Assembly: GCA_902568465.1 (NCBI GenBank)
Contig: CACFQR010000007.1
Location: 1-64,000, forward strand
DNA from: an uncultured Pelagibacteraceae bacterium
Lineage (GTDB): Bacteria > Pseudomonadota > Alphaproteobacteria > Pelagibacterales > Pelagibacteraceae
Reading direction: 5' to 3'
DNA length: 64,000 nucleotides
Part shown: positions 1 to 8,989 of the stretch, one piece after another
Layout: each line of letters begins with the position of its first letter
Numbering within the stretch: the first letter of the stretch is position 1
Notes under the pieces: model-generated
Database searches by the model: none
Told to the model about the DNA's origin: nothing
The model's input: only the letters and a program-made list of their open reading frames with translations
Program-made: the position numbers and the translations under genes

Positions 1-538
1 CACATCTAGCAAAATGATTAGAGAAGAAGTAGACGCAGGTAATTTCAGAGAAGATTTATATCATAGATTAAATGTGGTTCCGATTTATTTACCTGCTTTA
101 AAAGATAGAAGCGAAGATATACCTCTTTTATTAAATTATTTTACTAAAAAAATTGCTGATCTGAATGGAATAGCGGAAACTAAAATGCATACAGACCTTG
201 ATTTATTTTATAAGTATGATTGGCCAGGAAATGTAAGAGAGTTAAGAAATTTAGTTGAAAGAATTTCAATTTTAGCGGTTAACGAAAAAAAATTAGATAT
301 TAATAATTTAGTTAAAGATGCATTAACTCAAAAAAGTGCTAAAAGTGAATCAGATTCTTATGAAAATGTTCTTTCTTACCCACTTAAGGAGGCTAGAGAA
401 AAATTTGAAAAAAATTATTTAACTTCTCAATTAAAAAAAAATAAAGGTAATATATCAAAAACGGCAGATTTTGTTGGTATGGAAAGATCTGCTCTTCATA
501 GAAAACTTAAAACTTTAGGTATTAAAGGCGTTAATTAA
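1..538 (+). CDS. ntrX: NtrX-type sigma-54 response regulator, C-terminal part (partial)
   Basis: The gene runs in from the left edge, so its start, receiver domain and most of the AAA+ ATPase domain are not visible. What remains begins in the late AAA+ region, with the FREDLYHRLNVVPI block and the WPGNVRELRN motif (sensor II region). It ends in a Fis-type helix-turn-helix (NISKTADFVGMERSALHRKL). The family activates sigma-54 promoters as the partner of the NtrY membrane kinase, in nitrogen and redox responses. In alphaproteobacteria ntrX usually precedes trkA, and it does here with a 2-bp gap, which supports NtrX over NtrC. NtrC remains the alternative because the diagnostic receiver domain is missing. 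Confidence 0.85.
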   Translation, partial: TSSKMIREEVDAGNFREDLYHRLNVVPIYLPALKDRSEDIPLLLNYFTKKIADLNGIAETKMHTDLDLFYKYDWPGNVRELRNLVERISILAVNEKKLDINNLVKDALTQKSAKSESDSYENVLSYPLKEAREKFEKNYLTSQLKKNKGNISKTADFVGMERSALHRKLKTLGIKGVN

Positions 539-540
539 TA

Positions 541-1917
541 ATGAATATAATAATCTGTGGAGCTGGAAGAGTTGGCTTTTCAATATCAAAACAATTATCT
601 GCACAAGGGCACTCAATAACTGTAGTTGACCAGTCGAGTGAATTTATTCAAAAAATTAATGACACCCAAGATGTAAAAGGGATTGTTGGAAGAGCTACTT
701 ATCCTTCAGTTTTGGAAAAAGCTGGAGCAGAAGACGCTGATATGATTATAGCAGTAACACAAAATGACGAGACTAATATGGTTATATGTCAAGTAGCTTA
801 TTCAATTTTCAAAATAAATAAAAAAATTGCAAGAGTTAGAGGTCAAGAGTTTTTAGGAGGAAAATGGGGTAAATTATATGGTGAGTCAAATCTTCCTATA
901 GATGTGATTATTTCGCCTGAATTAGAGGTTGCAAAATCATTGCAAAGAAAACTGGATGCTCCAGGTGCATTAGATAGCGTTCCCTTTGCTAATGGTAAAA
1001 TAAAAGTTTTAGAAATTAATATAGATAAAAATTGTCCTTTAGTTAATATTGAGTTGAGTAAACTTACTAAACAATTTCCAGACCTAAAAGCAAACATACT
1101 TGGAGTTATCAGAGGAGATAAATTCGTTATTTTAAAAAAAAAGGATAAACTTTTAGTAAACGATAAAGCTTTTGTTGTTATAAATGCTTCACAGATTATT
1201 GTTACACTTGCTGCATTTGGACATGAAGAAAAAAAGGCAAAAAAAATCCTTATTGTAGGAGGTGGAAACATAGGTTTTAACCTTGCAAAGAATCTTGAAG
1301 CGGACTCAGATGGCGTCAGGGTTAAAATTATAGAAAAAAATAAAGATAGAGCAGAACTAATTGCTAACGAATTAAATAATACACTCGTCATTAATGGGGA
1401 TGGTTTAGATGAAGATGTTTTAAAAGAAGCTAATATTGAAGAATCTGAAACTGTTTTATCTTTAACTAATGATGATGAAGATAACATCATGGTTAGTGTA
1501 CTAGCTGAAAAAAATAATCCTGATAAAAGAACAATTGCTTTAGTTAATAAACAAAATTACAGCTTGTTACAGTCTTCACTTAAAATTAATGATTTAGTTG
1601 ATCCTAGACTTGCAACAATATCTACAATATTAAAACATGTTCACAAAGGTACCATTGAAACGGTTTACACTCTTTTAGATGGAGAATATGAATTTATAGA
1701 GGCTGAGATTTTAGAAACATCAGAATTAATAACCAAGTCAATTAAAGAATCAAACTTACCAAAAGAAATAAGAATTGGTGCAATAGTTAGAAATAAAGAG
1801 GTCATTATACCAAAATCCGACTTTGTTTTTGAAAAAAAAGACTTAGTTGTTTTTTTAACCAAAAGAGAGCACTTAGAAAAAGTAGAAAGTTTATTTAGAA
1901 TAAGTTCATTAATTTAA
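541..1917 (+). CDS. trkA: TrkA, NAD-binding regulatory subunit of the Trk potassium uptake system
   Basis: This 458-residue protein has the TrkA double architecture. An N-terminal Rossmann RCK domain carries GAGRVGFS near residue 7, a TrkA-C module follows, a second Rossmann domain carries IVGGGNIGFN near residue 237, and a second TrkA-C module ends the protein. The length matches the family. TrkA is cytoplasmic and gates the TrkH membrane channel in response to bound nucleotide. The stop overlaps the trkH start by one base (TAATG), so the two subunits are probably translationally coupled. It follows ntrX closely and probably shares its transcript. Confidence 0.95.
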   Translation: MNIIICGAGRVGFSISKQLSAQGHSITVVDQSSEFIQKINDTQDVKGIVGRATYPSVLEKAGAEDADMIIAVTQNDETNMVICQVAYSIFKINKKIARVRGQEFLGGKWGKLYGESNLPIDVIISPELEVAKSLQRKLDAPGALDSVPFANGKIKVLEINIDKNCPLVNIELSKLTKQFPDLKANILGVIRGDKFVILKKKDKLLVNDKAFVVINASQIIVTLAAFGHEEKKAKKILIVGGGNIGFNLAKNLEADSDGVRVKIIEKNKDRAELIANELNNTLVINGDGLDEDVLKEANIEESETVLSLTNDDEDNIMVSVLAEKNNPDKRTIALVNKQNYSLLQSSLKINDLVDPRLATISTILKHVHKGTIETVYTLLDGEYEFIEAEILETSELITKSIKESNLPKEIRIGAIVRNKEVIIPKSDFVFEKKDLVVFLTKREHLEKVESLFRISSLI

Positions 1918-3338
1918 TGAATTATAGAGGCATATTATTTTTTTTGGGAATCTATTCGCTGTTAGTTTCCTTATTTTCTGTTTTAAATATTTTTTACTCA
2001 ATCTATTTTGATTTTATTATAGGATTAAAATCTTATATCATAACTTTTTTTATTTCTTCAACTACAGGATTCTCTTTTTACTATATAGGACGCAATCATA
2101 TAAAGGACATTTCGTTAATAGATCAAATTTTTTTTATTCTATTAAGTTTTATTTTAATACCGCTTTTGATTAGCATTCCTTATTTTTTTAGTATTTATAA
2201 TATTAATCTTTTAAATTCTTATTTTGAATCTGTATCTGGATTTACTACAACAGGCTTTTCTATATTTGAAAATATTAAAAATGTTGATGAACCTTTAATT
2301 TTATGGAGATCAAGCTCGCAATGGATAGGAGGTTTGTTATTTTTATTAGCGACTATAGGTACTATTGGCTCTAAACAAATCAAAATAAAACCATCATATC
2401 TAATATCTGGTGGTGCTTCAGGAAGAAATTTTTACAATAATTTTAACTATAATTTTTTCAAGATTTTTTTAATTTATTTCAGCTTAACTATCTTTGTAAT
2501 TTTTTTATATAGTTTAGTTGATCTTAGGCTTCTTGATGCATTTAATATGTCATTTACAAGTATATCGGCAGGTGGTTTTTTACCTGATGATAACCTATCT
2601 AATGTTTTAGTGAATGATTTACAAATATTTATTTTTTCAATTTCATTATTAATTCCAATATTTAATTTTTTTTTACTAAACGACATAATTACAAGAAAAT
2701 TTTCATTTAGAAACTATCAAGAGGATATTCATTTAGGATTATTAGTTTTACTGATAACTTTAGTTTTTTATTTTTTTGTGATTTCAGAAGAGGGTTTTGC
2801 AAAAGTATTTTTTGCGGTTACAACGTCAATTTCTACCTCAGGAATTTCATTATATAGTTCTGATTTAAACTTATCATTATTTTTTATATTGTTAACAATA
2901 GTAGGTGGCTCTTTAATATCAACTTCATCTGGATTTAAATACACAAGAATTTATATTCTTCTTAAAATTTCTTACCAGGAAATTTACAGACTTGTGAAAC
3001 CAATAAATATTATTGATAAGAACTTATTTAATTCAGAGGCCAAAATTGATGACCAGGATGTAAAAATAGCCTTTTTAGTTTTTATGTTGCTTATTATTTC
3101 TATATTTATTTTATCAGCTATTTTGTCTTTAGATAATATAACCTTTGAAAATTCATTTAAACTATCGATACTCACCCTAACTAACACTACAACTTCATCA
3201 TTATATGGTATGGACAATTTTGTTTTTTTAGATTTAAATAACTTCACAAAGATGTCATTAATGTTTTTTATGATATTAGGTAAATTAGAAATAATTGCTG
3301 TTATATATTTAATTAGGAAATTTTTTTTTAGATTTTAA
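1917..3338 (+). CDS. trkH: TrkH, potassium channel/transporter membrane subunit
   Basis: A 473-residue, very hydrophobic protein with many membrane spans, encoded right after trkA with a 1-bp overlap. The repeated filter-like segments of the TrkH/KtrB superfamily are visible: SVSGFTTTGFS near residue 105, SFTSISAGGF near residue 215, TTSISTSGIS near residue 305 and LTNTTTSSLYG near residue 425. Each has the Thr/Ser-rich stretch ending in or near Gly that lines the K+ pore. The product acts in the inner membrane and imports K+ under control of TrkA. Length and partner gene agree with TrkH; KtrB is less likely because TrkA here is the double-domain type. Confidence 0.93.
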   Translation: MNYRGILFFLGIYSLLVSLFSVLNIFYSIYFDFIIGLKSYIITFFISSTTGFSFYYIGRNHIKDISLIDQIFFILLSFILIPLLISIPYFFSIYNINLLNSYFESVSGFTTTGFSIFENIKNVDEPLILWRSSSQWIGGLLFLLATIGTIGSKQIKIKPSYLISGGASGRNFYNNFNYNFFKIFLIYFSLTIFVIFLYSLVDLRLLDAFNMSFTSISAGGFLPDDNLSNVLVNDLQIFIFSISLLIPIFNFFLLNDIITRKFSFRNYQEDIHLGLLVLLITLVFYFFVISEEGFAKVFFAVTTSISTSGISLYSSDLNLSLFFILLTIVGGSLISTSSGFKYTRIYILLKISYQEIYRLVKPINIIDKNLFNSEAKIDDQDVKIAFLVFMLLIISIFILSAILSLDNITFENSFKLSILTLTNTTTSSLYGMDNFVFLDLNNFTKMSLMFFMILGKLEIIAVIYLIRKFFFRF

Positions 3339-3341
3339 ATT

Positions 3342-4334
3342 ATGGCGAACATATTAATTTTAGGTGCCGGAACCATGGGGACAGCTTTTTCTATTCCCTG
3401 CTCAGATAATAATCATAAAATTTTTATAGTAGGAACACATTTAGAAAATAAATTTGTTGATCAAGTTAATTTTAAAAAAAAACATCCAATTTTAAATTGC
3501 ACTATTCCTAGAAATGTGAAATTTGTTAAATTAAATAAATTAAAAACAATAGCTAATGGAAAAATTGATTTGATCGCCATAGCCGTTGTTTCAAAAGGTA
3601 TTGAGTGGGCATCAAAAGAGTTAAGTAAAATTATAAAAAAAAATACCCCAATTTTGATACTAACAAAAGGATTAGATATTTATAAAAATAAATTTGAAGT
3701 TATGCCTCATAAAATGGAAAGAATTTTAAAAAAAAATGGTATTAAAAAAACAAACATTTCGATAGCAGGAGGCCCATGTCTTGCTAAAAATTTATCTAGC
3801 AAAATTAATACATCTGTTATATTTGCTAATAAAGATATTAAATCTGTTAAAAAAATTTCAAAATTAGTTTCAACTAATTATTATCATATTTCATATTCAC
3901 GTGATGTAGTAGGAGTTGGTTTGTGTTCAGCAATTAAAAACATCTTTTCAATGGCAATAGGATCTTCTGTTACCCATTTAAATGCATCAGCTGGCATATT
4001 TCAACAATCAATTAACGAAATGTTAATTTTAATAAAAAAACTCAAAGGTAAAAAAGAAACTGTTATGGGTCTAGCGGGTGTTGGTGATTTATACGTGAGT
4101 GCTGTCGGAGGAAGAAATAGTAAAATGGGTGAATATCTAGGTCGGGGCATGACTTTTACACAGGTTAAAAAAATAAAAATGGCAAAAGATACTGTTGAGG
4201 GAGCTGACCTTGCTTTGAAAATTGGGTACAAGATTAAAAAAGATTTTGATAATAATAAAATTCCTATAATGACAAGTATGATCAATTCTATTTGTAAAAA
4301 TTCGATTCTTAAAATTGATTGGAAAAAATTTTAA
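3342..4334 (+). CDS. gpsA: NAD(P)-dependent glycerol-3-phosphate dehydrogenase
   Basis: A 330-residue cytoplasmic enzyme that reduces dihydroxyacetone phosphate to sn-glycerol 3-phosphate, the backbone precursor of phospholipids. The N-terminus has the nucleotide-binding motif GAGTMGTAFS (residues 8-17). A conserved region around residues 188-200 (VGLCSAIKNIFSMAIG) carries the catalytic lysine, and the AGVGDLYVSA and GRNSKMGEYLGRG blocks are typical GpsA signatures. Length is normal. It starts 3 bp after trkH and may be the last gene of the ntrX-trkAH transcript, although its function is unrelated. Confidence 0.93.
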   Translation: MANILILGAGTMGTAFSIPCSDNNHKIFIVGTHLENKFVDQVNFKKKHPILNCTIPRNVKFVKLNKLKTIANGKIDLIAIAVVSKGIEWASKELSKIIKKNTPILILTKGLDIYKNKFEVMPHKMERILKKNGIKKTNISIAGGPCLAKNLSSKINTSVIFANKDIKSVKKISKLVSTNYYHISYSRDVVGVGLCSAIKNIFSMAIGSSVTHLNASAGIFQQSINEMLILIKKLKGKKETVMGLAGVGDLYVSAVGGRNSKMGEYLGRGMTFTQVKKIKMAKDTVEGADLALKIGYKIKKDFDNNKIPIMTSMINSICKNSILKIDWKKF

Positions 4335-4381
4335 TTAAAAAACTTTGATTCGTTAGAAGATTTGGTGTAATAAAAAAAAAG

Positions 4382-4458
4382 GCGCCCTTAGCTCAGCTGG
4401 ATAGAGCATCGGTTTTCTAAACCGAGGGTCGGAGGTTCGAATCCTCCAGGGCGCGCCA
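4382..4458 (+). tRNA. tRNA-Arg (anticodon TCT)
   Basis: A complete cloverleaf: acceptor GCGCCCT/AGGGCGC, D arm GCTC..GAGC, anticodon stem TCGGT/ACCGA with loop TTTCTAA (anticodon TCT), and T stem GGAGG/CCTCC with loop TTCGAAT. G is the discriminator and CCA is encoded. It reads AGA/AGG, the main arginine codons in this AT-rich genome. Confidence 0.97.
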
Positions 4459-4589
4459 ATGACAAAAAAGCCCTGAAAAACCTGCATAAATGGCCAAAAA
4501 CCTTGTAAATTTGCAACATTATAAGGCGATATCTTAAATTGTATATATTGGGCTTGCATTGTGTAAATTAGTTAAGTACGGTCTGCGTA

Positions 4590-5306
4590 ATGAAATCAAA
4601 ATTTCTGTCTTTAATAGCTTCTGCAGCACTAGTTCTTAGTGCAATTACATTACCAGCTAAGGCCGTGGATGTAGGCGGTTTTAATGTAGGTGTATCTGCT
4701 GGGGTGATAGGTAATAAATCACAATTCACTACAAATGGTTCTGAGACTGAAGGAGGAGGAGACTCTGAAGTTACAAAAGCTGAAGAAAGCGAATCTCATG
4801 CATTTCCATCTTGGTTTGGTGAAATAGGAGTTAAAACAGGTTTATTAGGTATAAACATCGGTTATGAAAATGTACCATTCGATGCAAATCTTGGTGCTAA
4901 AACAAGAACTGACGTTAACGATGCTAAAGACACTAATGATGATGGTGCTTATAAAGCTGAAGCAGAAGTTTCTGATTATCACGTTTATTATATAGAGCCT
5001 CAAATTTGGCTTAACGACAACTTAGCTATTTACGGAAAATTTGGTCGTAACGATGTTACAGTTAAATCAATGGAAAACATTGCTCAAGGTGAAAACAGTT
5101 CGACATACGGAGATGCAAGTGTTGATGGCGATGTTATAGGAGCTGGTATAAGATTTAAATCAGATCTTGGTTTCCTTATAAAAATTGAATATCAGGAAAT
5201 TGATTATGAAACAGTAACACTAACATCAACAACTGGTAACGCAAACACCATTAAAGGTGACATAGATCAAGTATCTGGAAGAATTGCAATCGGCTGGCAG
5301 TTCTAA
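4590..5306 (+). CDS. Probable outer-membrane beta-barrel protein, function unknown
   Basis: 238 residues. A clear signal peptide (basic MKSK start, hydrophobic stretch, cleavage near LPAKA-VD around residue 25) sends it out of the cytoplasm. The mature part alternates Gly-rich and aromatic segments such as GFNVGVSAGVIG, LLGINIGYENV and GIRFKSDLGFLIKIEY, and it ends in a terminal Phe (IAIGWQF). This is the signature of small OmpW/OmpA-like barrels inserted by the Bam machinery. A very acidic, Gly/Ser-rich loop lies near residues 50-75. I see no ribosome binding site before the ATG. I do not recognise a specific function; a lineage-specific porin-like or surface protein is the best guess. Confidence 0.75.
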   Translation: MKSKFLSLIASAALVLSAITLPAKAVDVGGFNVGVSAGVIGNKSQFTTNGSETEGGGDSEVTKAEESESHAFPSWFGEIGVKTGLLGINIGYENVPFDANLGAKTRTDVNDAKDTNDDGAYKAEAEVSDYHVYYIEPQIWLNDNLAIYGKFGRNDVTVKSMENIAQGENSSTYGDASVDGDVIGAGIRFKSDLGFLIKIEYQEIDYETVTLTSTTGNANTIKGDIDQVSGRIAIGWQF

Positions 5307-5318
5307 TCAAAACTAAAG

Positions 5319-7022
5319 TTAATTTTCAAACCAATTATATTTTCTAGAAAATTTATTAAGAAATTGTTTGTATTCGTAATATTTATTTTTCTTATTTTTA
5401 AATATGGGTTTACGAATTTGTATATTACTAGCCGTTTTTGAAACAATATCTTTTCTTTTATAAAATTCTAAACATTCTTTACTCCATTCCAAATTACAAA
5501 ATTGGAATAGTTTTTTAGATTCGTTAATGGGATTATTTATTAATTTATCAAGTTCTAAATCATAAATAAAACCAGGGTATTTTTTCTTAAAAAAATCAAT
5601 TGTGTGAAAATAAATATCAAAATAATCAAAAATATTTTTCAAATTATGAGCCCAGCTCATTTTCGAAAGGTTATTTTTAATAATTGACATAATGGAGTAT
5701 AGAGCATTTCTTTTGCAGTTAATAATTGTAGCATTAGGGAAAATTTGCTTAATTAAACCAATGTAAAAGAAGTTTTCTAAAGATTTATCAGTAAATATTA
5801 AATTATCCTTATTAATTGTCAAAACTCTTTCTTTATAAAGTTGAGTTAAACCACGATTGAAATCATTAATATCGTTATTTGTTATTAATTTTTTATTAAC
5901 AATCCCATTTTTATGAAAGAATAATTGCAAAACTCCAGCTTCTTCTCCCATAAGTATTTTATTTTTTCCAGAAGCAATTATCTTTTCAACCAAAGTTGAA
6001 CCACATCTAGGAACCCCTACTATGAAAATAGGTCTAATATTACTTAAATCATTTTGATTTAGTCTTATACTATGTTCAAAAGTTAAATTCCGAATTTTTG
6101 GTAATTCATTAAGCCAATAATCTATATTTTTTGAAAAAGACTTATTTTGCGATTTTAGATAGAAATCATGACCTTTTATTAAATTATTAAATTCTTTTTT
6201 ATAATTTTTATTTTTTTGATCATATTTTGCTATTAAAAAATGACCATAGGCTAAATTTTTATATTCTTTTTTTTTGCTTTTAATAATTTTATATATTTTA
6301 TTTTTCTCTTTTAAATCTATAGTCTTATTTTCTAGTATTTTAAGATAATATAAATGTGCTAAATTTTCTGGTTCATACCTAAGCGCCTTTTTATAATAAG
6401 TGATGGCATTATCAAAATTTCCAAGTTCAGTTAATGCAAGGCCAAGATTATTATATGAGTTAGCATGATCTGGTTTTATTTCGATTGCTTTGTTGTATGA
6501 TTTTATTGCTTCATGAAATCTTCCTAATTCTGCAAAAATTAAGCCTATATTATTATATGCTCCTACAAAGTTTGGATTTAATTTAATTACCGTTTTGTAA
6601 AAACTTATTGAATCATTTAAATTTCCTAATTCTTGAGACAGCTTTGCTAAGTTATAATGTGCATTAATATAATCAGGTTTTATTTTTATTGCTTGTCTGT
6701 AAGAAATTTCTGAAGATTTCAAATCTCCTAGCTCAAAGTAAACTATTCCCAAATTGTAATAAGCATTTACATAATTAGGATTTATTTTAATCACCTTTTT
6801 GTAAAAATTTATTGACTGAACAAGATTACCCAATTCTTTTTCAATATTACCCAAATTTACTAAAGCTGCTAGGAAATTAGGTTCAATCTTAATAGCTTTA
6901 ATCAAATAATCTTTTGCTAAATTTAACTTTCTTGATTTAGCTAATATTAAAGAAAGTTGAAATAATGATTCGAGGTCTTTTGGATTTTCTTTAATTTTTT
7001 TTTTTAAATTTTTCACAATCAT
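5319..7022 (-). CDS. TPR-repeat protein with C-terminal sulfotransferase domain
   Basis: 567 residues in two parts. Residues about 15-220 are six tandem 34-residue tetratricopeptide repeats, each with the ..A..NLG....LG....A...Y..A....P pattern, which form a protein-binding solenoid. Residues about 330-560 look like a sulfotransferase: the PRCGSTLVEKII loop (residues 338-349) matches the 5'-phosphosulfate-binding loop for PAPS, and NATIINCKRNALYSIMSI resembles the 3'-phosphate-binding region. The family transfers sulfuryl groups from PAPS to tyrosines, sugars or other acceptors; the acceptor here is unknown. There is no signal peptide, so it is probably cytoplasmic. It converges with the barrel-protein gene, 12 bp apart, and diverges from ccmD. 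Confidence 0.82.
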   Translation of the reverse strand: MIVKNLKKKIKENPKDLESLFQLSLILAKSRKLNLAKDYLIKAIKIEPNFLAALVNLGNIEKELGNLVQSINFYKKVIKINPNYVNAYYNLGIVYFELGDLKSSEISYRQAIKIKPDYINAHYNLAKLSQELGNLNDSISFYKTVIKLNPNFVGAYNNIGLIFAELGRFHEAIKSYNKAIEIKPDHANSYNNLGLALTELGNFDNAITYYKKALRYEPENLAHLYYLKILENKTIDLKEKNKIYKIIKSKKKEYKNLAYGHFLIAKYDQKNKNYKKEFNNLIKGHDFYLKSQNKSFSKNIDYWLNELPKIRNLTFEHSIRLNQNDLSNIRPIFIVGVPRCGSTLVEKIIASGKNKILMGEEAGVLQLFFHKNGIVNKKLITNNDINDFNRGLTQLYKERVLTINKDNLIFTDKSLENFFYIGLIKQIFPNATIINCKRNALYSIMSIIKNNLSKMSWAHNLKNIFDYFDIYFHTIDFFKKKYPGFIYDLELDKLINNPINESKKLFQFCNLEWSKECLEFYKRKDIVSKTASNIQIRKPIFKNKKNKYYEYKQFLNKFSRKYNWFEN

Positions 7023-7144
7023 ATTTACTATTATTAATTTGCTGTTTTTTCACTTTTTTATTCATAAAATATTATTTAATATAGCACTGTTGGGACAATT
7101 TTAACCTTGTGTTATTCAAGTTTTTTTAAGATATTAAATGAGTT
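7023..7144. promoter_or_regulatory. Divergent promoter region between the TPR-sulfotransferase gene and ccmD
   Basis: A 122-bp AT-rich gap between two divergent starts. On the + strand a TTGGGA box is followed after 17 bp by TATTCA. On the - strand TTGTCC is followed after 17 bp by ATAATA. Both are weak matches to sigma-70 boxes and they overlap, so the assignment is an inference. Confidence 0.3.
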
Positions 7145-7375
7145 ATGAGTTTAGAACTTTTAAATTTTCAAGGATACGGCCCGTATGTTTGGCCAGCATT
7201 TATATTTACCTTTTTAGGTTGTTTCTTACTTTATTTAAAAACTAAAAAAGAGTTTAAAAAACAAGAAAAACTTTTTTTAGAAACCTTTACTGTGCCTAAA
7301 TTAGCAATAAATCAAAATAGAAAATTTAGAAAACAGTCGATAAAACAAGTTGCTCTTCCTGTTAAGACATTTTAA
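7145..7375 (+). CDS. ccmD: CcmD, small membrane subunit of the heme exporter
   Basis: 76 residues with one membrane span near residues 14-32, preceded by the CcmD-like segment GPYVWPAFIFTFLGC and followed by a basic cytoplasmic tail. CcmD helps release holo-CcmE from the CcmABC complex. The sequence is short and poorly conserved, so the call rests partly on position just before ccmE and ccmC. The usual order is ccmC-ccmD-ccmE; here ccmD comes first. Confidence 0.8.
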   Translation: MSLELLNFQGYGPYVWPAFIFTFLGCFLLYLKTKKEFKKQEKLFLETFTVPKLAINQNRKFRKQSIKQVALPVKTF

Positions 7376-7400
7376 GAATCCTAAATTATTTAATAAATAA

Positions 7401-7826
7401 ATGTTAAGTAAAAAAGTAAAATCAAGAATAACTTTCTTGTTTGTTTCTTTAGTAGCTGCATCAATAATTATATTTATTATATTTAAATCATTAGAGGAAA
7501 ATGTTGTTTATTTTTTTTCACCAACAGAAATTATTAAAAAAACAGATATTACTATTGATAAGAAAATAAGAATAGGTGGTCTAGTTAAAGAGAAATCAAT
7601 TAAAAAAGATGGAAAAACGACCCTATTTATAATAACTGATTTAAAAAAAGAGATTATTGTTTCTTATAACGGTCTAGTTCCCAATTTGTTTGCCGAAGGA
7701 AAAGGTGTAATTGCCGAAGGAAAACTAAGAGATAAAAAATATTTCATTGCTGAAAAAATACTTGCTAAACATGATGAAAATTATATGCCTCCTGAAGTAA
7801 ATAAAATTTTGGAAAAATCCGATTGA
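7401..7826 (+). CDS. ccmE: CcmE, periplasmic heme chaperone
   Basis: 141 residues: an N-terminal membrane anchor (about residues 10-30), then the OB-fold core with [31 protein letters not shown] and the [12 protein letters not shown] segment. His124 of the HDENY motif is the residue to which the family binds heme covalently, and the following Tyr is also conserved. CcmE receives heme from CcmC and passes it to CcmF for attachment to apocytochrome c. It lies between ccmD and ccmC. Confidence 0.95.
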   Translation: MLSKKVKSRITFLFVSLVAASIIIFIIFKSLEENVVYFFSPTEIIKKTDITIDKKIRIGGLVKEKSIKKDGKTTLFIITDLKKEIIVSYNGLVPNLFAEGKGVIAEGKLRDKKYFIAEKILAKHDENYMPPEVNKILEKSD

Positions 7827-7844
7827 TACATATAATATAAACTT

Positions 7845-8558
7845 ATGTTAAAAAAAATTTTTCCTAATAAAATTTTGTTAATTAGTCCTAATTTTATTAA
7901 TAAATTAATTATATTAATGATTGCCGTATTTTTTCTGGGACTAATTTATTCTTTATTTATTTCTCCACCTGATTATATCCAGGGAGATTCTGTAAGAATA
8001 ATGTATGTTCATGTTCCTTCTTCCTTTTTAGCTCTAGGGTGTTTTGCTTTTTTAGGAATTGCATCGATAATTAATATAATTTTTAAAATTAAGTTTGTTT
8101 CCTTGATGGCTAAAAGTTTAGCACCTGTAGGAATGCTTTTTACAATAATATCTATAGTTACAGGATCACTGTGGGGAAAACCAACATGGGGAATATGGTG
8201 GGTATGGGACGCTAGGTTGACATCAATGTTTGTCTTACTCTGTTTTTATTTAGCTTATATTTTGTCCTGGAAATATATCAGTGACTTTAGGAGAGCAAAT
8301 ACAACATCTTCAATAATTAGTATTATAGGTTTATTTAATTTACCAATTATAAAATTTTCTGTTGACTGGTGGAATACACTACATCAAACCTCAAGCATAA
8401 CACTCACTTCTGCTCCTAAAATACATATCACGATGCTTATACCACTTATGATTATGCTATTAGGCATGTTAATCTATTTATCAGTTATTTTTTTAATCAA
8501 ATATAAAACTGAAATAATGAAATTTAAATTAGAAAAAAATAAAAATAAAAGTAGTTAA
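7845..8558 (+). CDS. ccmC: CcmC, heme-handling membrane protein of cytochrome c maturation
   Basis: 237 residues with six hydrophobic spans. The tryptophan-rich WWD motif WGIWWVWDARLT is at residues 115-126, and flanking histidines (His56 in MYVHVPSS and a later one in WWNTLHQT) are the usual heme ligands. CcmC loads heme onto CcmE at the periplasmic face. It ends overlapping the convergent ccmH stop by 4 bp. The ABC subunits CcmA and CcmB are not in this window. Confidence 0.95.
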   Translation: MLKKIFPNKILLISPNFINKLIILMIAVFFLGLIYSLFISPPDYIQGDSVRIMYVHVPSSFLALGCFAFLGIASIINIIFKIKFVSLMAKSLAPVGMLFTIISIVTGSLWGKPTWGIWWVWDARLTSMFVLLCFYLAYILSWKYISDFRRANTTSSIISIIGLFNLPIIKFSVDWWNTLHQTSSITLTSAPKIHITMLIPLMIMLLGMLIYLSVIFLIKYKTEIMKFKLEKNKNKSS

Positions 8559-8989
8559 TTATTTTTTTTATTAATATATTTTTTATTGTGTCTTAAAATA
8601 ACTATGATTCCAATTAATAAAAAAACAAGCGGCATAAACCATAAAGCAAAGGTACTTGATTTGAGTGGTGGTTTTAAAAGAATAAAGTCACCATATCTTT
8701 CCACTAAGAAATCGTATATTTCTTTATTTTCATGCCCGCTTTTTATTTTATCTCTAATTAGTAAACGCAAATCTTTTGCCAATGGCGCATTGGAATCGTC
8801 AATTGATTGATTTTGACAAACCATGCATCTAATATTTTTTGAAATATTTCTAGCTCTTACCTCTTGTTCTTTGTTAAGCATGATTTCTTCAGGCTCGACT
8901 GAGTGCAAAAAATTTTGGGAAAAAAATATCAAATTTAAAAAAACTATTATATTTAAGAATACAATTAATTTATAATTTTTATTTAACAT
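8555..8989 (-). CDS. ccmH: CcmH/CycL, thiol reductase for apocytochrome c
   Basis: 144 residues: a signal anchor (residues 8-28), a periplasmic domain with the conserved RCMVCQNQSIDDSNA motif (Cys55 and Cys58), then a C-terminal membrane span (about residues 117-137). The CXXC pair reduces the disulfide in the cytochrome CXXCH heme-binding site before heme attachment by CcmF. It overlaps the end of ccmG by 11 bp and is last in the ccmF-ccmG-ccmH operon. It lacks the TPR part (CcmI) found in fused versions. Confidence 0.93.
   Translation of the reverse strand: MLNKNYKLIVFLNIIVFLNLIFFSQNFLHSVEPEEIMLNKEQEVRARNISKNIRCMVCQNQSIDDSNAPLAKDLRLLIRDKIKSGHENKEIYDFLVERYGDFILLKPPLKSSTFALWFMPLVFLLIGIIVILRHNKKYINKKNN

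Noticed and set aside
843-1490. Long minus-strand open frame inside trkA
   Set aside because: It is antisense to a well-supported gene and is Ser/Phe-rich, the usual shadow of A/T-biased coding; the same applies to minus-strand frames within rpoB, rpoC and the ribosomal genes.
4353-4559. Minus-strand open frame through tRNA-Arg
   Set aside because: It reads antisense through the tRNA and gives the familiar spurious RIRTSDPRFRKPMLYPAELRA-type peptide; not a gene.
4459-4589. Repeated AAAAACCT words after tRNA-Arg, as a possible second attachment site
   Set aside because: Only the first 8 bases match, and no distant copy of the tRNA end or mobile gene lies nearby.
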